Source of the DNA: Arctopsyche grandis
Lineage: Eukaryota > Arthropoda > Insecta > Trichoptera > Hydropsychidae
Assembly (NCBI RefSeq): GCF_051622035.1
Contig: NC_135361.1
Location: 6,205,001-6,269,000 of the forward strand
Direction of reading: 5' to 3'
DNA length: 64,000 nucleotides
How positions within the stretch are numbered: the stretch's first letter is position 1; every line of letters starts with the position of its first letter. The notes under the pieces were generated by a model. It did no database searches. It saw only the letters and a program-made list of their open reading frames with translations, and was not told the origin of the DNA. This document shows, piece after piece, positions 31,305 through 43,089 of the stretch. Both the position numbers and the translations under genes were made by a program.

Positions 31305-32956
31305 ATGAACTCTGCAATCGAAGTGTATGAAAAACGCATACAGCACAGAACAATGCCAGATTGGCACATGGGACTGACTAAACTTCGAGACACGGCCCGT
31401 TCGAAGAGGCATGATGCATTCGATCTACGCAACATGTCTATTCAACTGAGAAACGAAACAAAAACCCTGACCAAATGGGATACCTATAAAAACAACGAGA
31501 GATTACAAGAAAGGTCCGTGAACATTCATTTATCAAATGAATTTACATATAAATAGAGTATAATTTAGTTATTTTCTGTGATTTTAGAATATTCAATGTT
31601 AGTCTATGGTGTAATGAATTACAAAACACACTGGAGAACACAAACGCTGAAATCTTTGCACTCAAACAAGAGAAAGTGAATACAGAAAGGTGCATGGATG
31701 CTTTACATCTGCCGTTATCTGTAGTATCCGACTGTTTGATGAATAGGGATACTCGCCGTTTCACAGAAACAACAAAGGACGATCTCGACAATGAATTGAA
31801 AAGGGTTCAATTTTATCTTTGTACTGTTTAATATATGTATCTGTGTGTACATATTTAATAAAACATTCATTTTAAGGAGTTATTTGTGGTAGAGAGTAAT
31901 AAGCAACATTTAGCGGACGTGTGTTGTGACGCTTGGGAAAGACTTACGAAGCTCGAAGCGATTAAAAGAAGGTTACAGATTGAAATTGCACACAAGTCTG
32001 ATACAGTATATATAGACGAGGATCAGATGAACATGGACAAGCACAGTACTGGTATATCGTACCAACTAGAACCATTCCGAACGTTACAAAAGTTATTATT
32101 TTTAATCTATGTTTCATTTTATTTGATTAAATCAAACAATCATACAGTTATATTACCGATTTTTATAGCTCTATCACAGAAGACAGTTGGTTGGACCTGA
32201 CTAAAGATACCATAAACATTGCTAATGGATTGAAAGATGAATCAAAAATGATGAGGGAGATTTTATTTAAAGCAAGAGAGCAATCAAGTAACGAACTAAA
32301 TGCCCAAAAAAATATAGTGGATCATGTTTTGAGAAAGAGGGTTTTTGATACTCAAAAGTCCCGGAATGAATTGCAATGGCAAAAAATGAAGGCATCAATA
32401 ACTGAATATTTATTTATGAAACAGTTTATATACACTTTATGATATATATAAAATCGATTGTTTATTTATTTTAGATGAAAAATACTATGGAAAAGGCGGC
32501 TATAGAGATAAGGACGTTAGAGAATGCATTGTTGGCAAAAATTAATGTAGGAAAGTTGGTGGAAACTCGTGCTGAAAATAGAACGTATCGTCCAAATTTG
32601 GAACTTGTGCGTGATAAAGTGGTGAGTGGATTGGAGGAAGAAGCGAGGAATGTCAAGAAGACGATGATGATGTTACAAAATAAAATCGATAACATGAAGT
32701 AAGTACAATGAAATATGCGATTACATAAAAATATGTAGTGTGTGATGGCAAAAAATATGAAAATTTCAGGTCAAATTACAATTCAATGGAAAAAACACTG
32801 TCAGATATTGAGAAAGATTTACAAGACAAAGAAGACACTTTGGAAATTGATAGTCGATGTTTGGAAATAAGAACTCCATTAGCATATTCGCTGCAGACGC
32901 AAACACAGCGCAATATTGGTCTGACTAAAATACAAGATGAAATCAGCTCTTATTAA
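31305..32956 (+). CDS. TEKT1: Tektin-1-like axonemal filament protein
   Basis: Six exons: 31305-31513, 31588-31804, 31877-32091, 32169-32391, 32475-32698 and 32770-32956, about 424 residues against ~418 in vertebrate tektin-1. The N-terminal WHM..L box, predicted coiled coils throughout, IDED, EDSWLDL and the tektin signature region (YRPNLELVRD) are present. The usual signature Cys (RPNVELC) is Val here. Tektins are filament proteins of doublet microtubules in cilia and sperm flagella, so testis and sensory-cilium expression is expected. Intron 4 appears to start with GC rather than GT (AAG|GCATCA) and ends TTTAG; this joint keeps the frame and matches human tektin-1 as I recall it with no gap between DT(Q/K) and LE(N/K)A. 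Poly(A) signal at 33061-33066. Convergent with SPTLC1. Confidence 0.88.
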
Positions 32957-33671
32957 ACATTTTTTTTTATTATTTATATATCAAAATATACAATAATTTA
33001 TTTTAAAAAATGTCAAATGTGCAACATGTAACAAAATAGCTAACAATGTGTTCAATATATAATAAAATTAATGCAAGTAGTTAATATTTTGCACTAAAAT
33101 ATCTCATAGAGTGCACAGTATACAAAAGTACTTACAAATTTTAGCTTATTGAAAGCAATAAGCTTATATTTGTTCATTTTTAATACAACAATAGGTTGTT
33201 GGCCTCTGTTTAATTGTTATTTGTAACCTTATACTAAAACGAAATTCTCTATTGGAATGGAAACAATGTTACGAACATTACAATCATAAAAGATTGTAAC
33301 GTTTTAAAATATGCTTAAAAATATTTGTGTCTATGACTAGAATTTTTCAAATATTTTTAACATTTCGAAGCATTATATAAATCAAATTAACAAACAAAAA
33401 AAACAAAACATTATATTATATAAGAGTCAAAACCTTCGAATAATGATTTGTTAAATACATACATATAATACTTTCACATTATAAACTATTCAACAAAATA
33501 TACTCTTACAATATTATAAGCATGGAAGAATTTTGATTTACATAACCCAAACGTGTTCAATTTATTCATCGAAAGGCACAAACAATAGTAAACGTGTGTA
33601 CGTGGTTATAAGGTGCATATTTAAATTTGATTGTGATTTAAATTCGTAAAGCATTGCGTCAACACGTGCAA
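32957..33671. other. Convergent 3' region, tektin and SPTLC1
   Basis: AT-rich. A plus-strand AATAAA at 33061-33066 serves tektin; a minus-strand AATAAA at 33566-33561 serves SPTLC1. Nothing else is seen. Confidence 0.55.
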
Positions 33672-36600
33672 TCAAATCTTCAACAGACGATAACCGTCGC
33701 TCAAAAGCTGCGACAGCTTGTCTATCTTCTCCTGCGTCAGCAACCTGTTGGAAGCCAATCTTATAGACGGATCGGGACAATTTATCTCCGAGTCTCGCAA
33801 ATAAGTGGCGACACTCAATATGATGCCGTTGTCGGCGCAATGATCGGCAATCTTTTGCAAATAAATTTGTTTGTCATCAACGCTCATGTTGGGATTGCGC
33901 AAATAAATATGCTTGATGGGAGATAAATCGTCGCCGCGAATACTGAAATCTTCTAATTTCTCAAGCGACCTGAAAAACAATGCAAATATTATAATACACA
34001 GCCGAGAAAACTTCATCATTTTACTCATAGATGTAGAATAGCCTAGATATGCCATTACATACAAATTTCGTTGGAGATCTTGTCGCCACTATCTGAGGGG
34101 TGCGGGGGGTTTAACTAGCGGGGAAGTGGTGAAAAAAAGGAAGGAACGCAGCGGTCAGTAACCAGTTTATGTACATATGTACATGCACTAAAGTTTTATT
34201 TTATTTATAACTTTATTTTATTGGACACTCCACGTGACAGTAAACCAAACTAATAAAGCCATATTAAGAAAAAAATATTTAGCTATACACACTATATTAA
34301 ACTACAAATGTATGTATGTTACTATAATAAAACCATCATTAACTATTACAATATTTAAACATTAGTAACTTCCACAAGGATCAATTTTAAAGCTGACACT
34401 TTAATATTTAGTTCATTGTTTGTAGTTTTAAACTTAATGTCGATTTCTGAATTTCCTTCAGTGCCAACAGTGGCAGAGGTTTTCGACCGCTGTTCCATCA
34501 GTGCATATAACACTACATACATCGCGCCGATATTTCATTATATGTTAAAATACTACTATAATTGAAGACATTATATATTAATTCTTTCTTATAATATGTG
34601 ATGCCATCCGCCTTTTTATGTTTTCTTGAGTAATTGTAACACAATTTCACTAAACACGTTGGAATTTTCGAAAAGTGTCAATCGACCTTCCTACTTAGAA
34701 GCTAACTAGCTACTGAGAGAGAGTATGCATCCTCTGTACTTTTTTTTTTGTGTGTGCATCCTCCAACAGGGTGACCGGCTTAGAGCGTCAGGGCCTATCT
34801 ATGTATTCTACATCTATGGTCATACTAGATTGTACCTGTTCAACTTTTCGGAATTGTCACGCAGTTCATTCAATCGAGTCGGTTCAGCTTCAATGAAATC
34901 CAAAGCTTTTAGTGCACCTTGAGATAATAGAGGAGGTAAGGATGCGCTAAAACAATAACCTGAAATAATATATATATATATAATTTTTGTTATCATTGAA
35001 TATATGACCATTTTGTTTAATTTACATTCATTTGTTTACAAACTTTCAACTCAAATTCAGCACAATGTAAGCATTGAAATTATAATATATACCTAAACCG
35101 GATAATCTCTGATGTTCGACGATAAAATGACTTCCGACGCAAAAGCCTCCGATAGACGAAAACGAATGTTCAAGAGATCCGACGATTAAATCGATTTCTG
35201 AAATCGGTATATTCAAATGTTCCGTCAATCCTCGACCTTTTTCACCCAACACCTAAATTAAAAAATTAAGCAAACATTATATGCGAAATTAAGTATTTAA
35301 CCATCGGTAATGAGCCGTATTATGTACTTGCAAGTAAAGTGTGATATCGATATAAATAATCAAAAAATAAATCAGAACTGCATTTTAAATAATGAAATTA
35401 CTCCGAGCAACAACAAAAAATCATGGTATTTTACTTACCGGAGCGGAGACTAATCAATTTTTAATAAGTTTGATTGACTTAATTCGAATATGACAATTAT
35501 TTTTGTTGATTTTCTCTCGTTTATGAGATACGAGCGTTTAAAAAATGCGCAATTTTTACAGATTTTGCAGTTTTTAACTCAAAATCTGGTATTACTGTAC
35601 CAAAAGTGAGTATTGGAATCAATAGTCAGATGTATTTAACTATTAATTGTGATTTTTGATTGCTATAAAACATGTATAATTAATTATCTAGCGAATTTTA
35701 AAAGTCAAAAATATATATATTTTTACACATATTTTTCTCCAGCTATTATGTATTTATAGGGCAAGTTTAATATTTCATTGCGTTTACAAGGATTGGGGTT
35801 TTTATCTCAATATTTTGTTTTATTATCTAAACGTACTGTTTCGAGTGGTAAATGATTTTAAATTACAATATGAAATGTTCTAGGCAGGATTGCTCATCGC
35901 TCGGAAGTAAGCATGAGCGAGTGAGATCGAATGATGCGCTCTCCATTCTTCATGTCGCTCTTGCATCATGCATAGTCATCAACAACAGCATTTTGTAACT
36001 CAATTTAAAATCATTTATCGCATATTTTGGATAAAAAAAAAATATTGATATAAAAAACCAATCTTTGTAAACGTGGAAAAGTGAAAAATTAGCGAAATAA
36101 AATCATAATATTACGGAAAAGTGTATAAAAAATGTTGTCAGACGAAAGAGCGAAGTGAAATACATATAGAAGAGGCTTGTAAAAAAGTATACTTTTAAAT
36201 GACACGTATTTTAAAGCAATAAAACTATCACATCAATAGAAAAAATATGCGACTATTGATTCCAATACTCACTTTTGTCAAAGCAATACTAGATTTTGAG
36301 ATAAAGCCTGCAAAAGCCAAAAATCTGTAAAAATTGCGCATTTTTTTAAACGCTCATATCCAGTACCGGCCTTACACCCAATGGCGCCCTCGGGCTATTT
36401 TTTATAAACACCCTTAGAAAAAATTTCTCCTTTGGCGATCGAATGTAAAATTTTGTATGGCTTTTGGCGCTTTAATTTTAAAATTTAAAGCGCATTTGAT
36501 GCATCGAGCGGTGCCCTAACAGCCCCCCCTAAAACCGGCACTGCTCATATCTCATAAACGAGAGAAAACCAACAAAAATCATTTTCATATTCGAATTTAG

Positions 36601-39600
36601 TGAGTCAAACTTAGTAAATTTTATTAAACGCCCATTTTTTTCAACGAAAGAAAATCAACAAAAACCATTGTCATATTCGAATTTAGTGGGTTAAACTTAG
36701 TAAAGATTGACACGTTTACGCTCCGGTAATTTTTTATTGTTCAGTGTAATCAATGTCGTACCCCAATAGTCAAGCTCTCATCCAAAATCATTCGTAATTT
36801 GTATTTTCTCCTCAATTCAACCAATTTAGCCAGAGGGCACATGGTGCCCGTATTGTAATAGATCGATTCGGCAATGACGAACGACCGTTTCTTAGCGATG
36901 ATATCCGACGAAGCAATGAGAAGTTCCTCGAGATGTTCCATATCATTGTGGCGGAAATATTTCACAGTACTCCTCGAGGAATCGATGCCTTTCTGTATGG
37001 CAAAGTGCACACACTCATCACTGAAATCAAATTACCAACAAATGAATCGTTCCCGAACGGTGGTACACTTACAATGGACGATGAACTGAATTACTCACGC
37101 AAACAATATATCACCCTTCCTCGCATACGCTGGAATGGCACTGGCGATGGTGGTGAAGCCGTACGAATAAACAACAGCTTCTTCAACGCCCATGAAATTA
37201 GCCAGGCGTTCTTCGAGTTCTAAATGAACATCGATTGTGCCGTAAAACCCGCGAGGCCCACACGAGCCCACGCCATACTTTCGCAGCGCAGCAAGGGCCG
37301 AGTCGATGATGCCTTCTTCGTTACCCAGTGATAGGAAGCTCGTCGCCCCCAAGTTGCAAGCGTCTTCTGATATTTTTCCCATTATCTTGGGCTTGGTCGG
37401 CTCTACATTGGTCTCGACAAGCGGATACGGTTTCCAATCTAGGAGTCTTTGTTCATCGACGACGATCTTTTTTTCTTTTTTGGTTTCATTGCTTGTCCAC
37501 GTTTTGAATAATACGTATAATAAGAAAAGTCCCATAATAATCGTCCACCATCCTACCTAAAATACGATACGATACATATATAAATATAAAGAAAGTATGA
37601 AATGCTTAAATATGTAAGGAAAATTATGTGAATTTTGATTGTAAAGTGTTGCTCAGAATGGAAGTATGTTGGAGAAATATCTTGGATGGTGTACGGTTGA
37701 AAAAAAAGATAATGTTGAAATACAATGTAATTGAAAAGGAATATCATATTTTTTTTGGTAATCATCAAATGATGTATAGCAGAGAAAAAATTATGGAATT
37801 TGTACGAAGAGAAAAAAATAGTTCACAATGAAAATTTTAAGGTACAAATAACATTCCAACAATTATTTATTTCAATATAAATGGTTTTTTTATAAAATTT
37901 TATTGAAATAAGGAAAAAAAATACAATTTTTACTACATATTTGGTTTTGTTTTTAATAGAAAAAAAAGAGCACTCGAAATTATCAGCACTCACGTTATCT
38001 ATTATTAAAAACCTAGGAGTAAACATCACTAAAAAAAAAATAATTGGGCTAATCTAACCATAATTTTTTGCATGACCTTAATTTGACTTAATCTATAGGA
38101 AGAAATCTTTAATTTTATTACATTTGTAAAGAAAAATATATATAATTTTTAAATATTTTGATATTTCTACATATGCTAGATCAGCGTTTCTCAACGTGGG
38201 TCTAAATGACCCCCTTGAGAGGCCCAGACCCTCTCAAAGGAGGCACAAACCAAAATTCTACTTTCGGGGAAGCATATTGTGAATCTATGGTCGACTTGGG
38301 TATCACTTTTGATCCTCAATTCACCTTTCACAACCACATCAAGACAGTTGCTGACGTTATTCTCCAACCCCTCGTCTTCTCGCTTGCTTTTCAACTCGCT
38401 TGTTAGAAGTAAGCTAGAGTATAATGCGATTGTGTGGAATGCTCATGAAGCAAACAACTCTCTTATTATCGAAAAAGTGCAAAAAGCATTTCTTCGTTTT
38501 CTATATAAGAAAGAGTATGGGTACTATCCATATCTCTATCCTACTCCTTTCCTTTTGGGCATGCTTGGGTATAATTCCCTTGAACTACTCATTAATTCGT
38601 TTCGTTCTCCAGATACTATGTGGTAATACGTCATGCCCGTTGTTACTGGAACAGTTGGGACATTATATCCCTAATAACTATGTGCGTGGTAGACATCATC
38701 ATTCGATGGTAGTACCTCCTGCTCGCACAGTTCTTTTTCGAATGGCTCCTATACCAAGAGCTATTCGACTTCTCAATGAAATCGTTGCTGCTGTGCCTGA
38801 ATGCGATATTTTCCACCTAGGTGAGAGTAGATTATCGGATATTATGTTAACATATTTATCTGGTAAGTTGCGCTCATCATTATTTTCAATTTGAATGTGA
38901 TGTATGAGTGGAATCTTAATCTACTCTCTTCCATTCGGGCCTCGCTGTGATTTAATTTTTTATTTATATTTTGTTTTATTTTATTTTACTTTTTCTTTCT
39001 CCTTATGTACATTTTTATGTACTATTTAATTTTGTTCAGTGTGAAACTAAGAATGGGATTTATGGATTTTATTTTTGTTTTTTACACTTTTGTTCATTAT
39101 TTTTTTTTCTGATGTATTATTTTTCTTTTGTTACTTTTTTTTAATTTTTTTTTTATGTTTTTCTACTTTTGCTTTTTATTTTATATTTTACTTGTTTTAT
39201 CTTATTTCAGCCATTGTGGCGCATTAGATTCTTCCTGTAATGCCACAATGGTCCAAAACTATTAAAACTATTTTTTATATTGTAATAATATTGAAAGAAG
39301 AGCTTAAATGTTTTATTTGTCATCAAACTGAATATACGTTTGCATTTCGGAAAATATACTAGCTTGTGCAACCGATGCTTCATTGGTTGGCAAATATCGA
39401 GGATTTGGACGACGTGATTCGACAAAATTTCCAGCATCGGCTACTATTTCTAATGAAATACAAGACGATGTTCTTTACATATATATTGAACATTTGATGC
39501 AGCTTCATGAGGATATGCAAGTTAGATTTAATGATATTATAAATCTAAATATTCCAGATTGGGTGATTGATCTGTTTAGTGTGAATGCAATTGATATTGA

Positions 39601-40322
39601 TATCGAATTGCAAAAAAGTCTGATAGATCTGTAAAGTAATATGAATGCACAAGTAAGATTTAAACTAAATAGAGATCATTTTTGGATCAGCACTGAAGTA
39701 TAGCGAGTATATTTCCACAGCTTTGGGAAAAGGCAAGTTTATATTTCACTGCATTTTCATACATGTCCGACCACGGCTAAGAAACGCTGTACTAGATAAC
39801 TTATTAAAAGGTAAATGTCGATTTCTCACTAGACTTTAAATACATATTTTTGAAAATTCGAAACCGATTATAGTACGATATATTATTTATACAAAAACCC
39901 ACAGTCCATTCGAAACACAATCAGTTTAGCGATAATAGGTTCTAAAACATAGTGAGTCACGCGTGAGGCAAATGCATTCTCGGAATGCAACCAATATCGA
40001 TAAATATTCAATCCAATAAAGTAGACGCATATTTAAATTTGGCGCTTCTCGTGCGTCACATTTTTTGCGGGAATTTAGGTCCAAGGTCAGATCAGAGTAT
40101 GAGAAACGCGGCTAAAGTTCGCTCGACGAAAATTTCATCTACAATTTACGTGACCATGGTTTGTTGTGTATATAAAAACTATCACGAATTAATTGGAGAA
40201 TTGACGAAGTGTGCAGTGCGCGTGATGGGGCGACATTAATGGCAATGGTAGTGGTAGTGGAAATGATCAAGTAATAGTCGAAGAAATGTCACCAGAGTGA
40301 GGAGATAGCCGGCGATAACCAT
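33672..40322 (-). CDS. Spt-I: Serine palmitoyltransferase subunit 1 (SPTLC1)
   Basis: Minus-strand exons: probable 40322-40293, then 37556-37099, 37020-36762, 35252-35093, 34959-34836, 33969-33672; about 442 residues. It is an alpha-oxoamine synthase fold protein of the ER membrane that, with SPTLC2, condenses serine and palmitoyl-CoA in the first step of sphingolipid synthesis. Seen: RKYGVGSCGPRGFYGT (with the Cys mutated in human neuropathy), SYGFTTIASAIPAYARKGD, HFAIQKG, FRHNDM, LDESLTIGVLGEKGRG and YCFSASLPPLL. The PLP lysine is absent, as is normal for subunit 1. The first exon (ATG 40322-40320, MVIAGYLLTL, donor GTGACA) is inferred: it joins in phase to VGWWTIIMGLFLLYVLF to complete one N-terminal membrane helix. 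Without it, translation would start at MGLFLL (37535). Introns 1 and 3 are full of transposons. Confidence 0.9.
35401..36746. mobile_element. Foldback element F (copy 3) in SPTLC1 intron 3
   Basis: Left end CTCCGAGCAACAAAAAATC, right end ATTGTTCAGTG, with TTA before and TAA after. The inner arms match copy 1 (GGAGACTA, GAGTATTGGAATCAATAGTC, AAAGTCAAAAATATA), with a longer unique loop near 35850-36010. A hAT MITE and a local arm duplication (about 36600-36700) enlarge it. Confidence 0.65.
36361..36543. mobile_element. hAT MITE nested in the foldback, 183 bp
   Basis: CAGTACCGG and CCGGCACTG ends with a perfect 8-bp duplication CTCATATC (36353-36360 and 36544-36551). It splits the conserved GCTCATATCTC block of the foldback arm, so it is younger than the foldback. 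Confidence 0.85.
37557..38181. other. SPTLC1 intron 1, AT-rich, no feature
   Basis: AT-rich DNA without recognised repeats or exons. Confidence 0.35.
38182..39789 (+). mobile_element. hAT remnant with LINE inside, in SPTLC1 intron 1
   Basis: CAGCGTTTCTCAACGTGGG at the left and AAGAAACGCTG at the right, flanked by TGCTAGAT (38174-38181) and TACTAGAT (39790-39797), a 7/8 duplication. A frame at about 39480-39640 (LHEDMQVRFNDI, IPDWVIDLFS, LQKSLIDL) is the pre-dimerisation part of SCAND3/ZBED-type hAT transposases. Most of the transposase is gone and frames are broken. Confidence 0.75.
38270..39262 (+). mobile_element. 5'-truncated LINE (CR1/jockey-like RT C-terminus)
   Basis: Frames encode the thumb-side end of a LINE reverse transcriptase: DLGITFDPQFTFHNHI, LEYNAIVWNAH, IEKVQKAFLRFLYKKEYGYY, then PPARTVLFRMAPIPRAIRLL. 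The best frame changes more than once. A T-rich 3' UTR and the GCCATTGTGG...CCACAATGG terminal stem end it near 39255. The same protein end is better kept at 57850-58623. Confidence 0.75.
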
Positions 40323-40400
40323 GACGACCGACGAGCGCCGCAACCAGCGCCGAACTAAACTCGCACTATGCGCTATGCGCTTTGTCCTAAACACTGCATT
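40323..40400 (-). promoter_or_regulatory. Likely SPTLC1 5' UTR/promoter
   Basis: G+C- and CpG-rich stretch just upstream of the inferred first ATG on the minus strand, unlike the AT-rich surroundings. No TATA box is seen, as is common for housekeeping genes. Low certainty. Confidence 0.35.
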
Positions 40401-40449
40401 TGCCGACCATTCATTATTTACGTTTCAACTAAATGCCGTATTGGCACGA

Positions 40450-40668
40450 ACATAGCTCGGTTCGGTGATCGTTGGTCACAAAGTGCTCGCCCAAAAGTCA
40501 CCAAAATCTCTATAACGGATCATCTGGCAGCCGAAAAGTCCATCGTACTAACGATAACTATCATACTAACGAAAACTCGAGTGCCAAATATTCCGCATTC
40601 GCGGTTTTCATAGCAAAAATTGTCTTTGTGACCATCGCAATGTGACTATTAATCCGATTACCTGTATC
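40450..40668. repeat. Palindromic repeat family P (copy 2)
   Basis: GGTTCGGTGATCGTTGGTCAC, CATCTGGCAGCCGAAAAGTCC, ACGAAAACTCGAGTGCCAAAT and TTAATCCGATTACC match the family at 10485 and 45155. It lies upstream of SPTLC1. Confidence 0.55.
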
Positions 40669-40795
40669 TCGTTCTACATACTTGGAGCAGGATTGAAAGG
40701 AAAAATTAAATAAAAATAAAAAGGATCTTTCATCTTCCTCTCTTCATTAAATGTCATCCTCACTTCCATCTATATTTTTTAAATTTATTTTACAC

Positions 40796-41088
40796 TAGCT
40801 GAACCCTACATGCAATGCCATAATGCAAACGTATGCAATTCCCGTTCCCGTTCCCGTTCCCGTTCCCGTTCTCGTTCCCGTTCCCATTTGTCGGAAAAAC
40901 GCATGCAGCGAACACATTTTAAATTATTGCGTTCCAATGACACTCATTCCCGTTTTTTAACAGTAATCTTCCTGGACATGCATACAACAAATCCTGAAAG
41001 TTCTATCGTAATCTGTTCAGTGGTTTAGGAGCCTATTCGAAACAACACACAGTCACACAGACATTCATTTTTATATATAATGAAAAGA
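40796..41088 (-). mobile_element. Helitron-like/short element with CCCGTT microsatellite
   Basis: The plus-strand left end CTAGCTGAACCC is a reversed CTAG-type terminus. The body holds about eight CCCGTT-type hexamers (40841-40890) and the text GTTCAGTGGTTTAGGAGCC. It ends in a TATATATAATG stretch near 41085. The class is tentative. Confidence 0.35.
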
Positions 41089-41275
41089 TACCTATAATAT
41101 TTTTTATTAACCTAATATATTATGGAGGATGAACGAATGAGACGACTGGCATGTTAATGCACGTGTTTATTATATGACAGCTGAAGACAGAGTGAGTAGC
41201 GGCTCTCCGAACCCAGCCGGGTTGGTCCCCACTCGCAGGAAGGCAACCAAACTCGACCATGTCGTATAAGCGAGC

Positions 41276-41683
41276 CGCCACAATATAATTTGGAAAAAGA
41301 CTTTGTATGTACGTATGTAACCTTCGTTCGTTGGTTTGTAGACGACAAATTTGATTTATTTTTTTTCGATTCATAGGCGCCGATTCGATTTTTTTCGATT
41401 CAAAGGATTCGAGTCCCCGCATGGGGCGCCGCCGGTAGACTAATATATAATTTGGAAAGAGAGTTTGCATATATGTATGTAACATTGGTTGGTTGGGTGA
41501 GTGGAAACACAAAATTCGAAGTCCCCGCAGGGGGCGCCGCCAGAGGCACAGCCCCATGGGGCACCGCCGGGGGAGCAGCCACCAGATTCTGGTATTTTTT
41601 TTTAATTTTCATTTTTTGCTTTTTGTAATTATCTTACTTTATATTACAAATTCCGAGCGAAGCCGGGTAATACAGCTAGTAGT
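41276..41683 (+). mobile_element. Helitron fragments
   Basis: Two 5'-type starts (ATATAATTTGGAAA near 41282 and CTAATATATAATTTGGAAAG near 41440), each followed by a TATGTATGTAAC block and a CCCCGC...GGGGCGCCGCC block, so the head is partly duplicated. The 3' end ATTCCGAGCGAAGCCGGGTAA...CAGCTAG at 41653-41682 is a Helitron hairpin plus CTAG. No Rep/helicase. Confidence 0.55.
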
Positions 41684-41999
41684 AAATAAATAAATAAAAT
41701 ATGGTTTTGTTAAATCCTAACGAAATACCATATACTGAAAAGCATGACAAAAAAAACGATGATAGCAAGTGGGGGCCTCAAATTTCAAATGATCCCCATA
41801 TATGTATGTATACTTGATCCGCCATTGGCTGTTAATCAATGTACATATGTAAGTAGGTAAATACATACACACATATATGGTTTTACTACTACTACTACCA
41901 TCGAGTAATCTAAAACGGTACTCTGAACTGGTCGAACAATTTTACTTTTCTACAAGAACGGACATTGACTTTAATACTTTTTTATTTAATACTTAATTC

Positions 42000-42624
42000 T
42001 TTTTACCCGGCTTCGGAATTTGTAATATAAACCGCTTAAACATGGTCTATACGTAATCTAAGTAAATATTATCTAAACATTATCTAAGTAAATTAAATTT
42101 GTTTGAATCGAAAAAAAATATATGTGTGTATTTAACAACAGCCAATCAGAAACGAATGTTTTTTTTTTATATACATACATATAAGGTAATCGGAATTGAA
42201 ACTGAAACAGGAATCTGAATCCGAAACTGAAACAGGAATCGGGAACTGAAATTGAAATAGTAATCCGGATCTGGAACTGAAACAAGAATCCAGATCCGTA
42301 ACTGAAAAAGGAATCCGGAACCGTTACTGAAATATGAATCTGGAACCGGAACTGAAAAAAGGAATCGTAATCTGGAACTGAAAAAAGGAATCGTAATCTG
42401 GAACTGAAAAAGGAATTAGGATTCGGAACCGAAAAAGGAATCGGGATCTGGAACTGAAAACAGAATCGGGACCCGGAATTGAAAAAGGAATCGAAATCAA
42501 AAACTGAATCGAAATCAATATCGATATCGTCATCATAGAAAATTTGATTTTTTCGATAACGTCACGGATTCTACGAACAAAAACATACAAACAAAGTCTC
42601 TTTCGAAATTATATATTAGATTAA
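42000..42624 (-). mobile_element. Helitron with internal minisatellite
   Basis: On the minus strand it starts TCTAATATATAATTTCGAAAG (about 42622) and ends TTACAAATTCCGAAGCCGGG near 42006, matching other Helitron ends here. The middle (about 42185-42515) is a degenerate ~25-bp minisatellite, GGAATC...GGAACTGAAAAA, repeated roughly thirteen times. Confidence 0.6.
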
Positions 42625-42699
42625 ACAACGTATTTTTATACTTTAATTACGAACGAACAATTATACCAATTATATTAAAAAATCAACAAATCGCGTATG

Positions 42700-42912
42700 G
42701 ATTATTGGTTCGCTGATTATTTCGCAAAAAGCGATCTCGTGCAAGTCACTAAAATCTCGATCACGGAACATCTGGCACCCAAAAACTCCATCAACCGAAA
42801 TTTACGAACGCGAAATATTGTACTAACGAGAACTCGAATGCCAGATGTTCCGTGATCGAGATTTTAGCGACTTGCGTGAGATCACTTTTTGCGGAATAAT
42901 CCGTTTACCGCA
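42700..42912. repeat. Palindromic repeat family P (copy 3)
   Basis: The best-preserved palindrome of the family: CTAAAATCTCGATCACGGAA and CATCTGGCACC on the left are answered by GCCAGATG and TTCCGTGATCGAGATTTTAG on the right, with CGCAAAAAGCGATCTCG mirrored by GAGATCACTTTTTGCG. It lies just upstream of the first hydrolase gene. Confidence 0.7.
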
Positions 42913-43089
42913 TTATTATTGGACTTTCACCTTACATACATACATATACAATGCATAATATATCACAATAGCGGCTATCAACGTATGAACCATTTACGTC
43001 ATAAATTAATCAACAGAGTCAATTGTCAGTGTATCGACGAAATTGAAAACATTTGTACCGAATCACACGAGAGCCCGTCCCGTCCAAAC

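Noticed and set aside
41120-41612. Open frames with Pro/Arg-rich text
   Set aside because: They cross duplicated Helitron heads; the protein text reflects GGCGCCGCC-type repeats.
42889-43089. 67-codon N-terminal extension of hydrolase A
   Set aside because: The in-frame stretch is the MITE-P end plus 5' UTR; the ATG at 43090 starts a proper signal peptide as in hydrolase B.
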